NCBI GenBank assembly: GCA_905234665.1
Contig: CAJOIV010000001.1
Location: forward strand, 1-64,000
Direction of reading: 5' to 3'
From: an uncultured Bacteroidales bacterium
GTDB lineage: Bacteria > Bacteroidota > Bacteroidia > Bacteroidales > P3
DNA: 64,000 bases
Under the pieces are notes generated by a model. That model did no database searches. It worked only from the letters and a program-made list of their open reading frames with translations, and was not told the origin of the DNA. The translations under genes were made by a program, and so were the position numbers. This document shows, piece after piece, positions 51,916-61,050 of this stretch (position 1 is the first letter of the stretch; every line of letters starts with the position of its first letter).

Positions 51916-54405
51916 TTATTTCTCTGTGCCGAAGGCTATCGGAAGCGCCTCGCACATCTCTTCAATATAATGGAATGTCAGTCCCGCGAGGTATATCTGC
52001 GGAATCTCCTCAATATCGCGACGGTTCTCCTCGCAGAGGATGATATCGGTGATGTCGGCCCGCTTGGCAGCCAGAATCTTCTCTTTGATGCCGCCAACCG
52101 GCGTCACTGCCCCGCGAAGCGTGATTTCGCCCGTCATGGCCACCGAAGGCAGCACCGCGCGCTGCGTGAATGCCGACACCATGGCGACAAACATCGTGAT
52201 ACCCGCCGAAGGACCGTCCTTGGGTGTCGCCCCTTCGGGCACATGGATATGGATATTGCTGTTCTCCAACTTCTCGCTATCCACGCCGAATTGTTCGGCG
52301 TTGGCCTTCAGGTATTCGAACGCCAACGTGGCCGACTCCTTCATCACATCGCCCAGGTTGCCCGTCATCGAGAGGGTTCCCTTGCCTTTGCTGATGCTGG
52401 ACTCGATAAAGAGGATTTCGCCCCCTACCTGCGTCCATGCCAGCCCGGTCACCACGCCCACCTTGGGCTGCTTGCCCCGACGTTCGCTGTTGTGGATGGG
52501 CAGACCGAGGATGTCCTTCAACTCGTCGGCCGAGATGTTTTTCGAGAACTCTTTGCCCGAAGTCTTCTGGACGGCACGACGGCGTACAATCTTCGCGATG
52601 GTCTTCTCCAGCTGTCGCACGCCGCTCTCACGGGTGTATTTATTAATGATTTCAGTCAGCACCTCGGGCGAGAACTTAATCCCGCTCTTGGCAAAACCGT
52701 GGTCGGCCAGCTGACGGGGAATCAAGTGCCGCTGGGCAATCTCAATTTTCTCTTCCAGTATATAGCCGCTGAGGTCTATCACCTCCATGCGGTCAAGCAA
52801 CGCCGGCTGGATGGTGCTGAGCGTATTGGCCGTGGCGATGAAAAGCACCTTCGAGAGGTCGTAATCCAAATCCAGGTAGTTGTCGTGGAACGCGTTGTTC
52901 TGCTCCGGGTCCAGCACTTCCAACAGGGCCGACGTGGGGTCGCCGTTATGGCTCATACCCTGCACCTTGTCGATCTCGTCCAGCACAAACACCGGATTGC
53001 TGACACCGGCTTTCTTGATATTCTGGATGATGCGACCCGGCATTGCACCGACATAAGTTTTGCGATGGCCGCGGATTTCGGCTTCGTCGTGCAGGCCACC
53101 CAAAGCCATCCGCACATATTTGCGGCGCATGGCCTTGGCTATGCTTTTACCAAGCGAGGTCTTGCCTGTGCCCGGAGGTCCCACAAGACAGAGAATGGGG
53201 CTCTTCATATCGCCCTTCATGCTGAGGACGGCGATATATTCCACGATGCGCTCCTTCACCTTTTCCAGTCCATAGTGGTCTTTGTCTAGCACCTTCTGGG
53301 CATGGTCGGTGCGGAGGTCGTCTTTGCTGTACGACTCCCATGGCAGCTCCAGCAACAACTCGGCATAATTCAGTTCCACCGTATAGTCGGGGGTTTGCGG
53401 CTGGGAGCGGCGCAGCCGCTCGATGCTGTGTTCGAATGCCGCCGCCACCGTCTTGCTCCAGTGTTTCTTCTGTGCCCGCGCCATCAGACGCTCGATATCC
53501 TGGTCGGCAGGAGAGCCACCGAGTTCGTCCTGAATCACCCGCATCTGCTGATTGAGGTAGTACTCCCGCTGCTGGCGGTCTATCTCCTGACGGGTCTTGT
53601 CCTGCACGTCATCGCGAATGCGGAAATACTCCTGCTCGCCCTCGATATATCCCATCAGCATCTCTGCCCGACGCTCATAGCCGAAACACTCCAGCATCTG
53701 CTGCTTGTCGGCCACCGACACATCCAACCGCGAGGCCACATAGTTGACCAATACGCGGTCCGACGTGATATTGCCGAGCGAACTGAGGATGTCGTTCTTG
53801 CTGATGCCGTGGCCACCTACCGATAATTTCTTCTGCTGCAGGTCGGCAAACCGCTTGCGTATCTCCGACACCTGGCTATGGAACTGGCGTGGATGTTCAG
53901 GTTTGAAGTTCTCGTCAATCAGGGTGGCGTGGCCTGTATAGTAGGGCTGGGTGCGCACAATGTTGTCGAGACTGCACTTCATTGTGCTTTGCAGCACCGC
54001 CATGCTTCCCTGAAGGGGCAAATCGATTACCCGCAACACCCGCGCGACAACACCGATTTTGTACAGGTCTTCCATCGTGGGCTCGTCGGTGTCGTTAATC
54101 TGCGACACCACTACAATGCGCATGTTCTTGCGTTCAGCCAGCCGCAGCAACTGCAGCGACCGCTTGCGCGACACCCCGATGGGCATCACCACGCCGGGGA
54201 ACATCACGTTGTCGCGGATGGGAAGTATGGGGAGCTCATCGGGCAGCACATCCTCATTCAGCAGAAATGCCTCGTCCTCCTTCGACACAACGGGGATTAT
54301 CTCCGTCCTCGCCGCAAGGCCGTCGACATCGGTGCCGTCCAACGTCAGCTTATCTAGTTCGATATCCATTTTCAACAGTTCTTCAGGTGTAGAATATTTC
54401 TTCAT
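51916..54405 (-). CDS. lon: ATP-dependent protease Lon
   Basis: 829 residues from the ATG at 54405; the longer ORF start is rejected. N-terminal substrate domain, AAA+ module with GPPGTGKTSLGKSIA and the sensor region, and the C-terminal serine protease domain with the catalytic Ser in PKDGPSAGITM and Lys in GGIKEKILAAKRA. Degrades damaged and regulatory proteins. A palindromic TGTCC-TGCC-GGACA lies upstream in the 127-bp gap. Full length. Confidence 0.97.
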   Translation of the reverse strand: MKKYSTPEELLKMDIELDKLTLDGTDVDGLAARTEIIPVVSKEDEAFLLNEDVLPDELPILPIRDNVMFPGVVMPIGVSRKRSLQLLRLAERKNMRIVVVSQINDTDEPTMEDLYKIGVVARVLRVIDLPLQGSMAVLQSTMKCSLDNIVRTQPYYTGHATLIDENFKPEHPRQFHSQVSEIRKRFADLQQKKLSVGGHGISKNDILSSLGNITSDRVLVNYVASRLDVSVADKQQMLECFGYERRAEMLMGYIEGEQEYFRIRDDVQDKTRQEIDRQQREYYLNQQMRVIQDELGGSPADQDIERLMARAQKKHWSKTVAAAFEHSIERLRRSQPQTPDYTVELNYAELLLELPWESYSKDDLRTDHAQKVLDKDHYGLEKVKERIVEYIAVLSMKGDMKSPILCLVGPPGTGKTSLGKSIAKAMRRKYVRMALGGLHDEAEIRGHRKTYVGAMPGRIIQNIKKAGVSNPVFVLDEIDKVQGMSHNGDPTSALLEVLDPEQNNAFHDNYLDLDYDLSKVLFIATANTLSTIQPALLDRMEVIDLSGYILEEKIEIAQRHLIPRQLADHGFAKSGIKFSPEVLTEIINKYTRESGVRQLEKTIAKIVRRRAVQKTSGKEFSKNISADELKDILGLPIHNSERRGKQPKVGVVTGLAWTQVGGEILFIESSISKGKGTLSMTGNLGDVMKESATLAFEYLKANAEQFGVDSEKLENSNIHIHVPEGATPKDGPSAGITMFVAMVSAFTQRAVLPSVAMTGEITLRGAVTPVGGIKEKILAAKRADITDIILCEENRRDIEEIPQIYLAGLTFHYIEEMCEALPIAFGTEK

Positions 54406-54532
54406 AATGCGGTTTACCTTGCCTCTGCGACGGGGCTCACAAGCCACGTCCACAGCTATAAGTATACGCAAAACCGCTTAAAAAGTTTCATTTGTCCTGC
54501 CGGACAGCCCCTTTTACGGGAAACAGCCCTCT

Positions 54533-54988
54533 CTAGGGCTCTTCGTCCTGCTTCTTTCGTTCGATGCGCTGCTCGATATTCTTCAGTATCCAGTTGACCG
54601 CCACGACCACCGCCACCGCAAGTGCTGCCTGACGCCACATGCCGTAGCCACACAGGCATCCCACCGCGGCACTGCACCACAGGGTGGCTGCGCTATTGAG
54701 GCCATGGACGGTGAATCCATCCTTCATAATCACGCCGGCCCCCAGAAAACCGATGCCGCACACCACCTGCGAAAGCACCCGCAGGTTGTCGTTGTTGACG
54801 GGTCCGCCCGTCTGCATGGCGCCCATGATAACGCTCTCTGAAATAAGGATATACACGCACGCGCCCACGGACACGAGGGTGTTCACTGACAGCCCTGCAC
54901 TGCGACGGCGCAGTTGCCGTTCTATGCCGATAATCAATCCGCACACCAAGGCGCAGAGCAACCGATTGATAAATACCTCCAGTGGCAT
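54533..54988 (-). CDS. MgtC/SapB-family inner-membrane protein
   Basis: 151 residues, four or five membrane segments. The family signature GLIIGIERQLRRRSAGLSVNTLVSVGACVYILIS and GIGFLGAGVIMKDGFTVHGLNSAATLWCSAAVGCLCG is clear. Only the membrane domain is present, without the C-terminal ACT-like domain of Salmonella MgtC. Family members help with Mg limitation and virulence; function here unknown. Lies between rsmI and lon on the same strand. Confidence 0.9.
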   Translation of the reverse strand: MPLEVFINRLLCALVCGLIIGIERQLRRRSAGLSVNTLVSVGACVYILISESVIMGAMQTGGPVNNDNLRVLSQVVCGIGFLGAGVIMKDGFTVHGLNSAATLWCSAAVGCLCGYGMWRQAALAVAVVVAVNWILKNIEQRIERKKQDEEP

Positions 54989-55023
54989 ACGTTCAACGCA
55001 TTTTTGTTACACAATCACCCGTC

Positions 55024-55695
55024 TCAGTCATCCTGTCCCGCCACGACCACCACAATCTCGCCTTTGACTTCCTTGGCGGCGAAGTGGGCGTGCACCTCCT
55101 CCAGCGTTCCGCGGGCGGTCTCGGCGTGCAGTTTGCTGATTTCGCGCGACACGCTCACGTTTCGGTCACCGCCCAGCACCTCCTTCAACTCTTCCAGCAG
55201 TTTCACCAGCCGGAATGGCGACTCGTAAATCACCATCGTGCAGCTCTCGCCCGCCAGCTGCACAAGGGCTGTCTGACGGCCTTTCTTATGAGGCAGAAAG
55301 CCCAAGAACACAAACCTGTCGCATGGCAAGCCGCTATCCACCAGCGCCGGGACAAATGCCGTCGCCCCAGGAAGTGTCTCGACGGCGATGCCGTTGCGAA
55401 CCGCCTCGCGCACCAGCAGGAAGCCCGGGTCACTGATGCCCGGTGTGCCCGCATCGGTCACCAGGGCGATATTCATGCCTCCCAACAATCGGTCAACAAT
55501 CGACTGCAGGGTTTTGTGCTCGTTAAAGATATGATAGGGCTGCAGCGGTGTATCGATACCATAGTGTTGCATCACCACCCGCGATGTGCGGGTGTCCTCT
55601 GCCAACACTAAATCGACCCCCTTGAGGACCTCGACGGCACGATAGGTCATGTCGCCGAGGTTCCCAACAGGCGTCGGTACTAAATAAAGTTTCAT
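55024..55695 (-). CDS. rsmI: 16S rRNA (cytidine-2'-O)-methyltransferase RsmI
   Basis: 223 residues. Tetrapyrrole-methylase fold; 2'-O-methylates C1402 of 16S rRNA (E. coli numbering). Motifs YLVPTPVGNLGDMTYRA, EDTRTSRVV, VTDAGTPGISDPGFLLVR and ALPGA-type PGATAFVPAL are in the standard order. The C-terminal extension is the short type. The start abuts a heptamer array, GTTTTAG, TTTTCAG, TTTCTAG (55697-55717), which is the upstream untranslated sequence. Confidence 0.96.
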   Translation of the reverse strand: MKLYLVPTPVGNLGDMTYRAVEVLKGVDLVLAEDTRTSRVVMQHYGIDTPLQPYHIFNEHKTLQSIVDRLLGGMNIALVTDAGTPGISDPGFLLVREAVRNGIAVETLPGATAFVPALVDSGLPCDRFVFLGFLPHKKGRQTALVQLAGESCTMVIYESPFRLVKLLEELKEVLGGDRNVSVSREISKLHAETARGTLEEVHAHFAAKEVKGEIVVVVAGQDD

Positions 55696-55696
55696 C

Positions 55697-55771
55697 GTTT
55701 TAGTTTTCAGTTTCTAGTTTAAGTTCTTGCTGCTGTTACCAACAACTGTAAACCAAAACCAAAAACTTACA
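55697..55771. repeat. Two short heptamer arrays in the yebC-rsmI gap
   Basis: GTTTTAG, TTTTCAG, TTTCTAG, TTTAAGT at 55697-55724 and AACTGTA, AACCAAA, ACCAAAA, ACTTACA at 55744-55771. Confidence 0.65.
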
Positions 55772-55778
55772 CACAAGA

Positions 55779-56519
55779 CTATTCCTCCTCGAAATCGTCG
55801 GGGATTTCCATATCATGATAAACGTTGGTCACGTCGTCGTCCTCTTCAAGGATTCCGATGACCTTCATGACCTTGCGGATAGTGTCCTCATCGACCTGAC
55901 GGAGGGTGTTGGGGATGCGCTGCAACTCGGCGCTCTCGCATTCGATACCTTTCTGCTCGAGCATCTTCACCATGTTGCCGAAGTCCTCATAGGCGGTGTA
56001 AAGGGTCAGGTACTCGTCGTCGGCCTCCATCTCTTCGAGACCACCGTCGATGAGTTCCATCTCCAGTTCCTCAATATCCATATCAGGTTTGCGGGGAACG
56101 ACAAAGACACCCTTACGGTCGAAAAGGAAGCTGAGGCTACCGTTGGTTTCGAGGGTGCCGCCATTCTTGTTCATGATAGACTTGACGTTGGCAACCGTGC
56201 GGTTGTTGTTGTCGGAAAGGGCCTCGATGAAGAGGGCGATGCCGTGACTGACGTGGCACTCAAACGTGAGTTCCTGCATCTGGGCGGCATCCTTGTCGTT
56301 GGCCTTGTTGATAGAACGCTGCAAAGTATCCTTGGGCATATTGCATCCGCGGGCGTTCTGGACAAGCAGACGCAGACGGGGGTTGCTGTCGGGATCGGGG
56401 CCGCCTTCACGCACGGCGATGGTGACCTGTTTCAGAATATTGCTCCACTGTTTCGAGCGCTTGGCATCGGCTGCGCCTTTGGCTCTCTTAATCTTTGACC
56501 ATTTGTTGTGTCCTGACAT
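55779..56519 (-). CDS. yebC: YebC/PmpR-family probable transcription or translation regulator
   Basis: 246 residues, full length. Begins MSGHNKWSKIKRAKGAADAKRSKQWSNI and continues with the three-domain YebC layout. Family members act as DNA-binding regulators in some bacteria and, by more recent work, help ribosomes on polyproline motifs; the role here is not determined. The acidic C-terminus (EILEEDDDVTNVYHDMEIPDDFEEE) is normal. Between trmB and rsmI on the same strand. Confidence 0.93.
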   Translation of the reverse strand: MSGHNKWSKIKRAKGAADAKRSKQWSNILKQVTIAVREGGPDPDSNPRLRLLVQNARGCNMPKDTLQRSINKANDKDAAQMQELTFECHVSHGIALFIEALSDNNNRTVANVKSIMNKNGGTLETNGSLSFLFDRKGVFVVPRKPDMDIEELEMELIDGGLEEMEADDEYLTLYTAYEDFGNMVKMLEQKGIECESAELQRIPNTLRQVDEDTIRKVMKVIGILEEDDDVTNVYHDMEIPDDFEEE

Positions 56520-56560
56520 AAAATTAGATTTTTTATATTGTTAATATTAATCAGCTTTGT

Positions 56561-57247
56561 CTAGTTCAGATAGAATTTCAGATAGGTGATGGGCTTCCTT
56601 TCGGCCAGGTACATCCGCTCATAGAATGTCTGCGTCATCTGTGCCTCAGCCAGACAAGGGATGTCTGGCCGACTGTCGGCTGGAGTGGCATAGAGGTCGG
56701 CCGTGGCATACTCGATGCGGTAGCCGCCGGCGGGTATCACCTCGTCACGGGTATACTCATGCAGTTCCTGCGAATCGGTCTTCAGATGCAGCGGGGCACC
56801 CTGGCACAAGAAGTGTTTGTAGCGGTTTAAGAAACGCTCGCAGGTAAGCCGTTTGAACTCTTTCTTCGGCTGCGGGTCGGGGAAGGTAATCCATATCTCA
56901 GACACCTCGTCGGGGGCGAAGAACTGCTCAATCAATTCGATGCGGGTTCGCACAAACGCCACATTACCCATCTTCTCCTCCACACCGGTTTTGGCGCCAC
57001 GCCACAACCGCGCCCCTTTGATGTCGATGCCGACATAGTTGCGGTCGGGGTGGATGCGCGCCAAGGCGATGGTATAATCGCCCTTTCCGCACCCCAGTTC
57101 CAACGTCACCGGGTTGTCGTTGCCGAAATAGTCGCGCCAATGGCCACGCAAAGCAAACCCCTCATGCTGCAGCATCTCATACGACACCTGAAACAGGTTG
57201 GGGAAGGTGAGGTTCTCCGCGAAGCGTTCTAACTTATGGTGACCCAT
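56561..57247 (-). CDS. trmB: tRNA (guanine-N7-)-methyltransferase TrmB
   Basis: 228 residues from the ATG at 57247; the 52-residue ORF extension overlaps the upstream gene and is rejected. Makes m7G46 in tRNA. SAM-binding LELGCGKGDYTIALA, YVGIDIKGARLW and the TrmB signature ITFPDPQPKKEFKRLT are present. Follows the SPOR protein gene with a 16-bp gap. Confidence 0.95.
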   Translation of the reverse strand: MGHHKLERFAENLTFPNLFQVSYEMLQHEGFALRGHWRDYFGNDNPVTLELGCGKGDYTIALARIHPDRNYVGIDIKGARLWRGAKTGVEEKMGNVAFVRTRIELIEQFFAPDEVSEIWITFPDPQPKKEFKRLTCERFLNRYKHFLCQGAPLHLKTDSQELHEYTRDEVIPAGGYRIEYATADLYATPADSRPDIPCLAEAQMTQTFYERMYLAERKPITYLKFYLN

Positions 57248-57263
57248 CGGCGTGCGGCAAGTA

Positions 57264-59114
57264 TCATTCGTTCCAGTTCTTAATCGAGATGTCGCCCTTG
57301 TACCAACTCTTGATATGGCTGTACAACGCCTCGGCGGCAGTCTGCGAGGAAGCGGAGCCCATACTGACATAGTAGAGACCGCTGCGATTGATGATATAAG
57401 CATCGCAGCCCAGGCTCTTCAGCTGGTTGGTCATCTTGTCGGCATGGCTCTTCTGTGTGCAGAAACCGGCAATGATGTCGAAGCCCTGCTTGCTGGCCTT
57501 GAACGTGGGAGCCGGCGGCACATTCTCAACATATTCCGCGTTCTTGGCTGCGTTATTGGCGGCAGCGCCATTGCCAGCGGCAGCACCGGCACGGGTACCG
57601 TCGGGATGCAGACCCATCTCGCTGATAAGGGCATCCAAGAACTGGTCAAGCCGCTCGGCATCCATCAGCTCGCCTTGCACACGGCAGCGGGCACGATAAG
57701 CACCCGCCTGCTGCAATTCGCCATAGCAGAAGTTGAAATAGTAGTCGTTGAACGGGAAGAGACGCTGCACGGCGAAACGGTCGTCGGTCATCAGCTCGTG
57801 CAGGCGCTGGTTGGCATACTCGTCAATACGCTCCATCACCACGGCACGGGCATTGAGGTAGTGGCGGTCGGACAGATAAGCACGGATGTACTCGTCCATG
57901 AAAGCGTCCACCTTCATACGGCTGTCGTCGATTAACGCCTCGTCGTAGGCCACAGTCCCCAAATCGCGCGAGAAGCGGCTGTAGGGCGGCAGTTCTATAT
58001 GTTGCGCGTTGTTTGTACCTTGGGTTTCGGGCACATAGCCACGGTAGAACCTGTACCCTGCAACGCCTGCGCCGAACAGTACCAGTGCAATGATGGCCAC
58101 CCACACAATGGCACGCCCCTTGTGACGGTCCGGATCGGCAGGTTTGGCTTCTTTGCGGGCCGCTTTCTCGGCCTTCTTGGCGGCCTTCAGGGCCTCGCGA
58201 GCCTCCTTGGCGGCGGCCTTCTCGGCAGCTCTCACTGCCTTGGCCGACTCTCTCTTCGCCTGTTGGCTGGTCTTCTCCACCGACTTGGCGGCAGCGATAC
58301 GCTCTTTCTCAGCCTTGGCAGCCTCCTTGGCGGCTTGTTTCTCGGCATTGCGTTGCTGTTTCTCCAATTCCTTGGCCTCCTTGGCGGCCATTTTCTCAGC
58401 CTCGGCCAATGCCTTGGCGGCTTCCTTCTCGGCCTTGGCAGCCTCCTTGGCGGCCTGACGGGATGACTTCCCCTTGTCGGCCGACGAAGGCATATTCTCC
58501 AGCTGTTTCTTTATCTCGCTGAGGTCGGCGGCAGAAGCCGTCGCAGCGGCAGCCGTTGCAGCCACAGCGGCCGCGGTCTCAACCTCTGGTTCAGGCTCGG
58601 CGGCCATGGGTTCTGGGGCTGTCTCGACAGGGGCCTCTGCCGGGGTGGCAGGCTGCGGGGCGTCGAAAGCGGCAAAGGGGTCGGGGGCCTCTTTGGGAGT
58701 ATAGGTAGCCACATGTTCCAGCGGCTGCTCATGCTTTTTGCCGGCGTCAAGGTCAAGACCCTCGATGGCCTCGAAGACCACCTTCCCGCCTTGCTGGCGC
58801 AGGGTGCCGAGACCGGGGAATTCGTGTCCGGCGGTATCTTTCTTCAACTTCTCGTCCAATGCGGCCACGAAATTGCCCCACATCTGTTCGGCGATGTCAA
58901 TAGTGACACACTCCTTGTCGGCGATATGGCGGACAATGGCCTTGTTGCCCGACATAGTGGCGGTGAGAGCCACTGTGCGGCGTGCGGGGTAGTAGGTGCC
59001 GGTGGCGGCATCGTGATGCGCACTCACATTGCTGCCGGTCAGCGTACCCATGCCCGGAAACTCTACCACATTGCCCTGCTGGACGAATTCTACGATAAGT
59101 TCTGTTATATTCAT
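57264..59114 (-). CDS. HU-CCDC81 and SPOR domain protein with TolA-like linker
   Basis: 616 residues. Two N-terminal HU-CCDC81-type domains (about 1-125), a Pro/Ala/Glu stretch, a long Lys/Ala/Glu helix (about 215-335), one membrane segment (about 342-362; AIVWVAIIALVLFGAGVAGYRF), a periplasmic helical region and a C-terminal SPOR domain (about 545-616) that binds denuded glycan strands at division sites. The topology puts the DNA-binding-like domains in the cytoplasm and SPOR in the periplasm, so it could link nucleoid or cytoskeleton to septal peptidoglycan. Such Bacteroidota proteins are conserved but of uncharacterised function. Cotranscribed with kdsB, trmB. Confidence 0.85.
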   Translation of the reverse strand: MNITELIVEFVQQGNVVEFPGMGTLTGSNVSAHHDAATGTYYPARRTVALTATMSGNKAIVRHIADKECVTIDIAEQMWGNFVAALDEKLKKDTAGHEFPGLGTLRQQGGKVVFEAIEGLDLDAGKKHEQPLEHVATYTPKEAPDPFAAFDAPQPATPAEAPVETAPEPMAAEPEPEVETAAAVAATAAAATASAADLSEIKKQLENMPSSADKGKSSRQAAKEAAKAEKEAAKALAEAEKMAAKEAKELEKQQRNAEKQAAKEAAKAEKERIAAAKSVEKTSQQAKRESAKAVRAAEKAAAKEAREALKAAKKAEKAARKEAKPADPDRHKGRAIVWVAIIALVLFGAGVAGYRFYRGYVPETQGTNNAQHIELPPYSRFSRDLGTVAYDEALIDDSRMKVDAFMDEYIRAYLSDRHYLNARAVVMERIDEYANQRLHELMTDDRFAVQRLFPFNDYYFNFCYGELQQAGAYRARCRVQGELMDAERLDQFLDALISEMGLHPDGTRAGAAAGNGAAANNAAKNAEYVENVPPAPTFKASKQGFDIIAGFCTQKSHADKMTNQLKSLGCDAYIINRSGLYYVSMGSASSQTAAEALYSHIKSWYKGDISIKNWNE

Positions 59115-59135
59115 AATCTTGGTTGTTTTTTCTTG

Positions 59136-59909
59136 TTACATTGTCACTGTGTCGGTTGCGGAACCGATATATTTTGCGGCCTCCTCCAGGTCGGCGGGGG
59201 TGTCGATACCGATATTGGCGGCATCGGTCTCGCTGACGCGGATTGTATAGCCGTGTTCAAGCCATCGTAATTGTTCCAGGGATTCGCTGCATTCCAGTGC
59301 CGACGGGACCAGCCGTGTCACCTCATGCAACGTGGCGGAACGGAAGGCATATATGCCTACATGCTTGTAATATCGCTGATGATCCAACCACTGCTCGGGA
59401 GCCACTCCACGCAGATAGGGCAGCGGCTGACGGCTGAAGTATACCGCCTTCCCCTCGGGGGTGCAGATAACCTTCACGTTGTTGGGCGATACCAGTTCGT
59501 CATAGCTGTGGATTTCTGTCTTGAGGGTGGCAATCTGCGTGTCTGCATCGGCGAAGCAGTCCACCAGGGCGGACAGTTGCCCTGCACGGACAAAAGGCTC
59601 GTCGCCCTGCACATTGATCACGACATCGTACCGACGGTCCTGCGACTCGCAGGCTGCAAGCACCTCGCCACAGCGGTCGGTGCCGCTGCGATGGGTGGCG
59701 AGAGTCATCGCCGCACGGCCGCCAAAGGCTTGCACAGCCTCCATGATACGGCAATCGTCGGTGGCCACCACCGTGTGGTCCTCGCCGACATAGGCCGACA
59801 CGCGCTCCCACACCCATTGCACGACAGGCTTCCCTGCCAGCAAAGCCAGCGGCTTGCCGGGGAATCGCGTGGAGGCGTAACGGGCGGGTATGACGGCTAG
59901 GAGATTCAT
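59136..59909 (-). CDS. kdsB: 3-deoxy-manno-octulosonate cytidylyltransferase KdsB
   Basis: 257 residues from the ATG at 59909. Activates Kdo with CTP for lipopolysaccharide core synthesis. Signature VIPARYASTRFPGKPLALLAGKPVVQWV, ATDD, NVQGDEPF and the EQLRWLEHGYTIRV C-terminus match. One base separates its ATG from the TGA of the upstream kinase gene, so the two are coupled. Confidence 0.97.
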   Translation of the reverse strand: MNLLAVIPARYASTRFPGKPLALLAGKPVVQWVWERVSAYVGEDHTVVATDDCRIMEAVQAFGGRAAMTLATHRSGTDRCGEVLAACESQDRRYDVVINVQGDEPFVRAGQLSALVDCFADADTQIATLKTEIHSYDELVSPNNVKVICTPEGKAVYFSRQPLPYLRGVAPEQWLDHQRYYKHVGIYAFRSATLHEVTRLVPSALECSESLEQLRWLEHGYTIRVSETDAANIGIDTPADLEEAAKYIGSATDTVTM

Positions 59910-59910
59910 C

Positions 59911-60531
59911 TCAAACGGTAAAGAGGGAGTTGATTTCGGCATCAATCATGTTGTACACCACCCCCAAATCCTCCTCGTGCGACACGAAATCGAGTTTGGT
60001 GAGGTCCACGATAATCATCTTGCCTTTGTTATATTTCTCAATCCAGTCCTCATAGCGTTTGTTGAGGCCTGTAAGGTAGTCCAGACGGATGCCGCTCTCG
60101 TACTCGCGGCCGCGGGTCTGGATGTTGCGTATCAGTGTCGGCACATCGGCACGGAGGTATATCAGCAGGTCGGGCGGCTGCAGGAACGAGGAGACCAGCT
60201 CGAAGGTGTGCTGGTAGTTATCGAAGTCGCGGGTGTTCATCAGCCCCATGGCATGAAGATTGGGGGTAAAGATATAAGCATCCTCGTACAGCGTGCGGTC
60301 CTGGATGATATTCTTGTTCTCCTTGTGTATGTCCAGCAGCTGGCGGGTGCGGGTGTGGAGATAGTAAATCTGGATATTGAACGACCACCGGCGCATATCC
60401 TCGTAGAAACTGTTGATATAGGGGTTCGTCTCCGTGGACTCATAGATGGGGCGGTAGCCGTAATGGCGCGCCAGCATCTTTGTCAATGTGGTCTTTCCTG
60501 AGCCTATATTGCCCGCAATAGCTATATGCAT
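59911..60531 (-). CDS. Deoxynucleoside kinase family protein
   Basis: 206 residues from the ATG at 60531 (MHIAIAGNIGSGKTTLTKML). P-loop GNIGSGKTT, the substrate-binding ESTETNPYINSFYED, the catalytic DR in IIQDRTLYEDAYIF and the LID arginines in RGREYESGIRLDYL identify the deoxyribonucleoside kinase family (dAK/dGK/dCK), which starts nucleotide salvage by phosphorylating deoxynucleosides. Substrate preference is not readable. It is the first gene of the minus-strand series dNK-kdsB-SPOR-trmB. Confidence 0.93.
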   Translation of the reverse strand: MHIAIAGNIGSGKTTLTKMLARHYGYRPIYESTETNPYINSFYEDMRRWSFNIQIYYLHTRTRQLLDIHKENKNIIQDRTLYEDAYIFTPNLHAMGLMNTRDFDNYQHTFELVSSFLQPPDLLIYLRADVPTLIRNIQTRGREYESGIRLDYLTGLNKRYEDWIEKYNKGKMIIVDLTKLDFVSHEEDLGVVYNMIDAEINSLFTV

Positions 60532-60740
60532 AACATACCCAAATTTGTCTATTATTTTGTAGCACAAAACAATAGACATTTTATAACACTATTTTATAAA
60601 AGGCAAATATACGATTTTTTTCTTAAAATTGACAACATTGTGCAAAAAAATCCTCCTTTCCCCGTCACTGGATCCCCCTTAAAACGCCTCCAAATTTTCC
60701 CCTAACAATGATGCAATAGCGGCTTCTATCCAGTCCTAAT

Positions 60741-60928
60741 GTTCTTTCGGTGTGGCTTTTATGTTCCTTTTTCCATCCTTTTACTCTTATCTTGCACATA
60801 CCCAACACTTTTCCCACACTTCTCCTAAGGTACGTTAGAGAAGTGTTAGAGAAGTGTTAGAGAAACGTTAGAGAAGGACCGAAAGAACAGCGAAGGAACA
60901 CAAGCGTCACATAAGAACCACACCGAAA
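60741..60928. repeat. Inverted-repeat region with an 11-bp tandem array (GTTAGAGAAG type)
   Basis: The 519-bp gap 60532-61050 holds no gene. Four 11-bp units CGTTAGAGAAG, TGTTAGAGAAG, TGTTAGAGAAA, CGTTAGAGAAG lie at 60833-60876. Outer arms TTTCGGTGTGG (about 60745) and CCACACCGAAA (about 60918) are inverted, and CACTTCTCCTAA (60818) partly complements the units. It resembles the hairpin upstream of rpoD. Confidence 0.7.
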
Positions 60929-61015
60929 CCGCCCCCTGCCACCACCCATGTCGCCGTGTGACAGAGGAATAGAAGAAAAACGGATTTTGGATACGCCATA
61001 TTCAGATTTTTTTTG

Positions 61016-61023
61016 TATCTTTG
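61016..61023 (+). promoter_or_regulatory. -7 box of glucan synthase copy 2
   Basis: TATCTTTG, 27 bases before the ATG at 61051. Confidence 0.8.
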
Positions 61024-61050
61024 CAAGATATTTTCCGCAACACAAACGAT

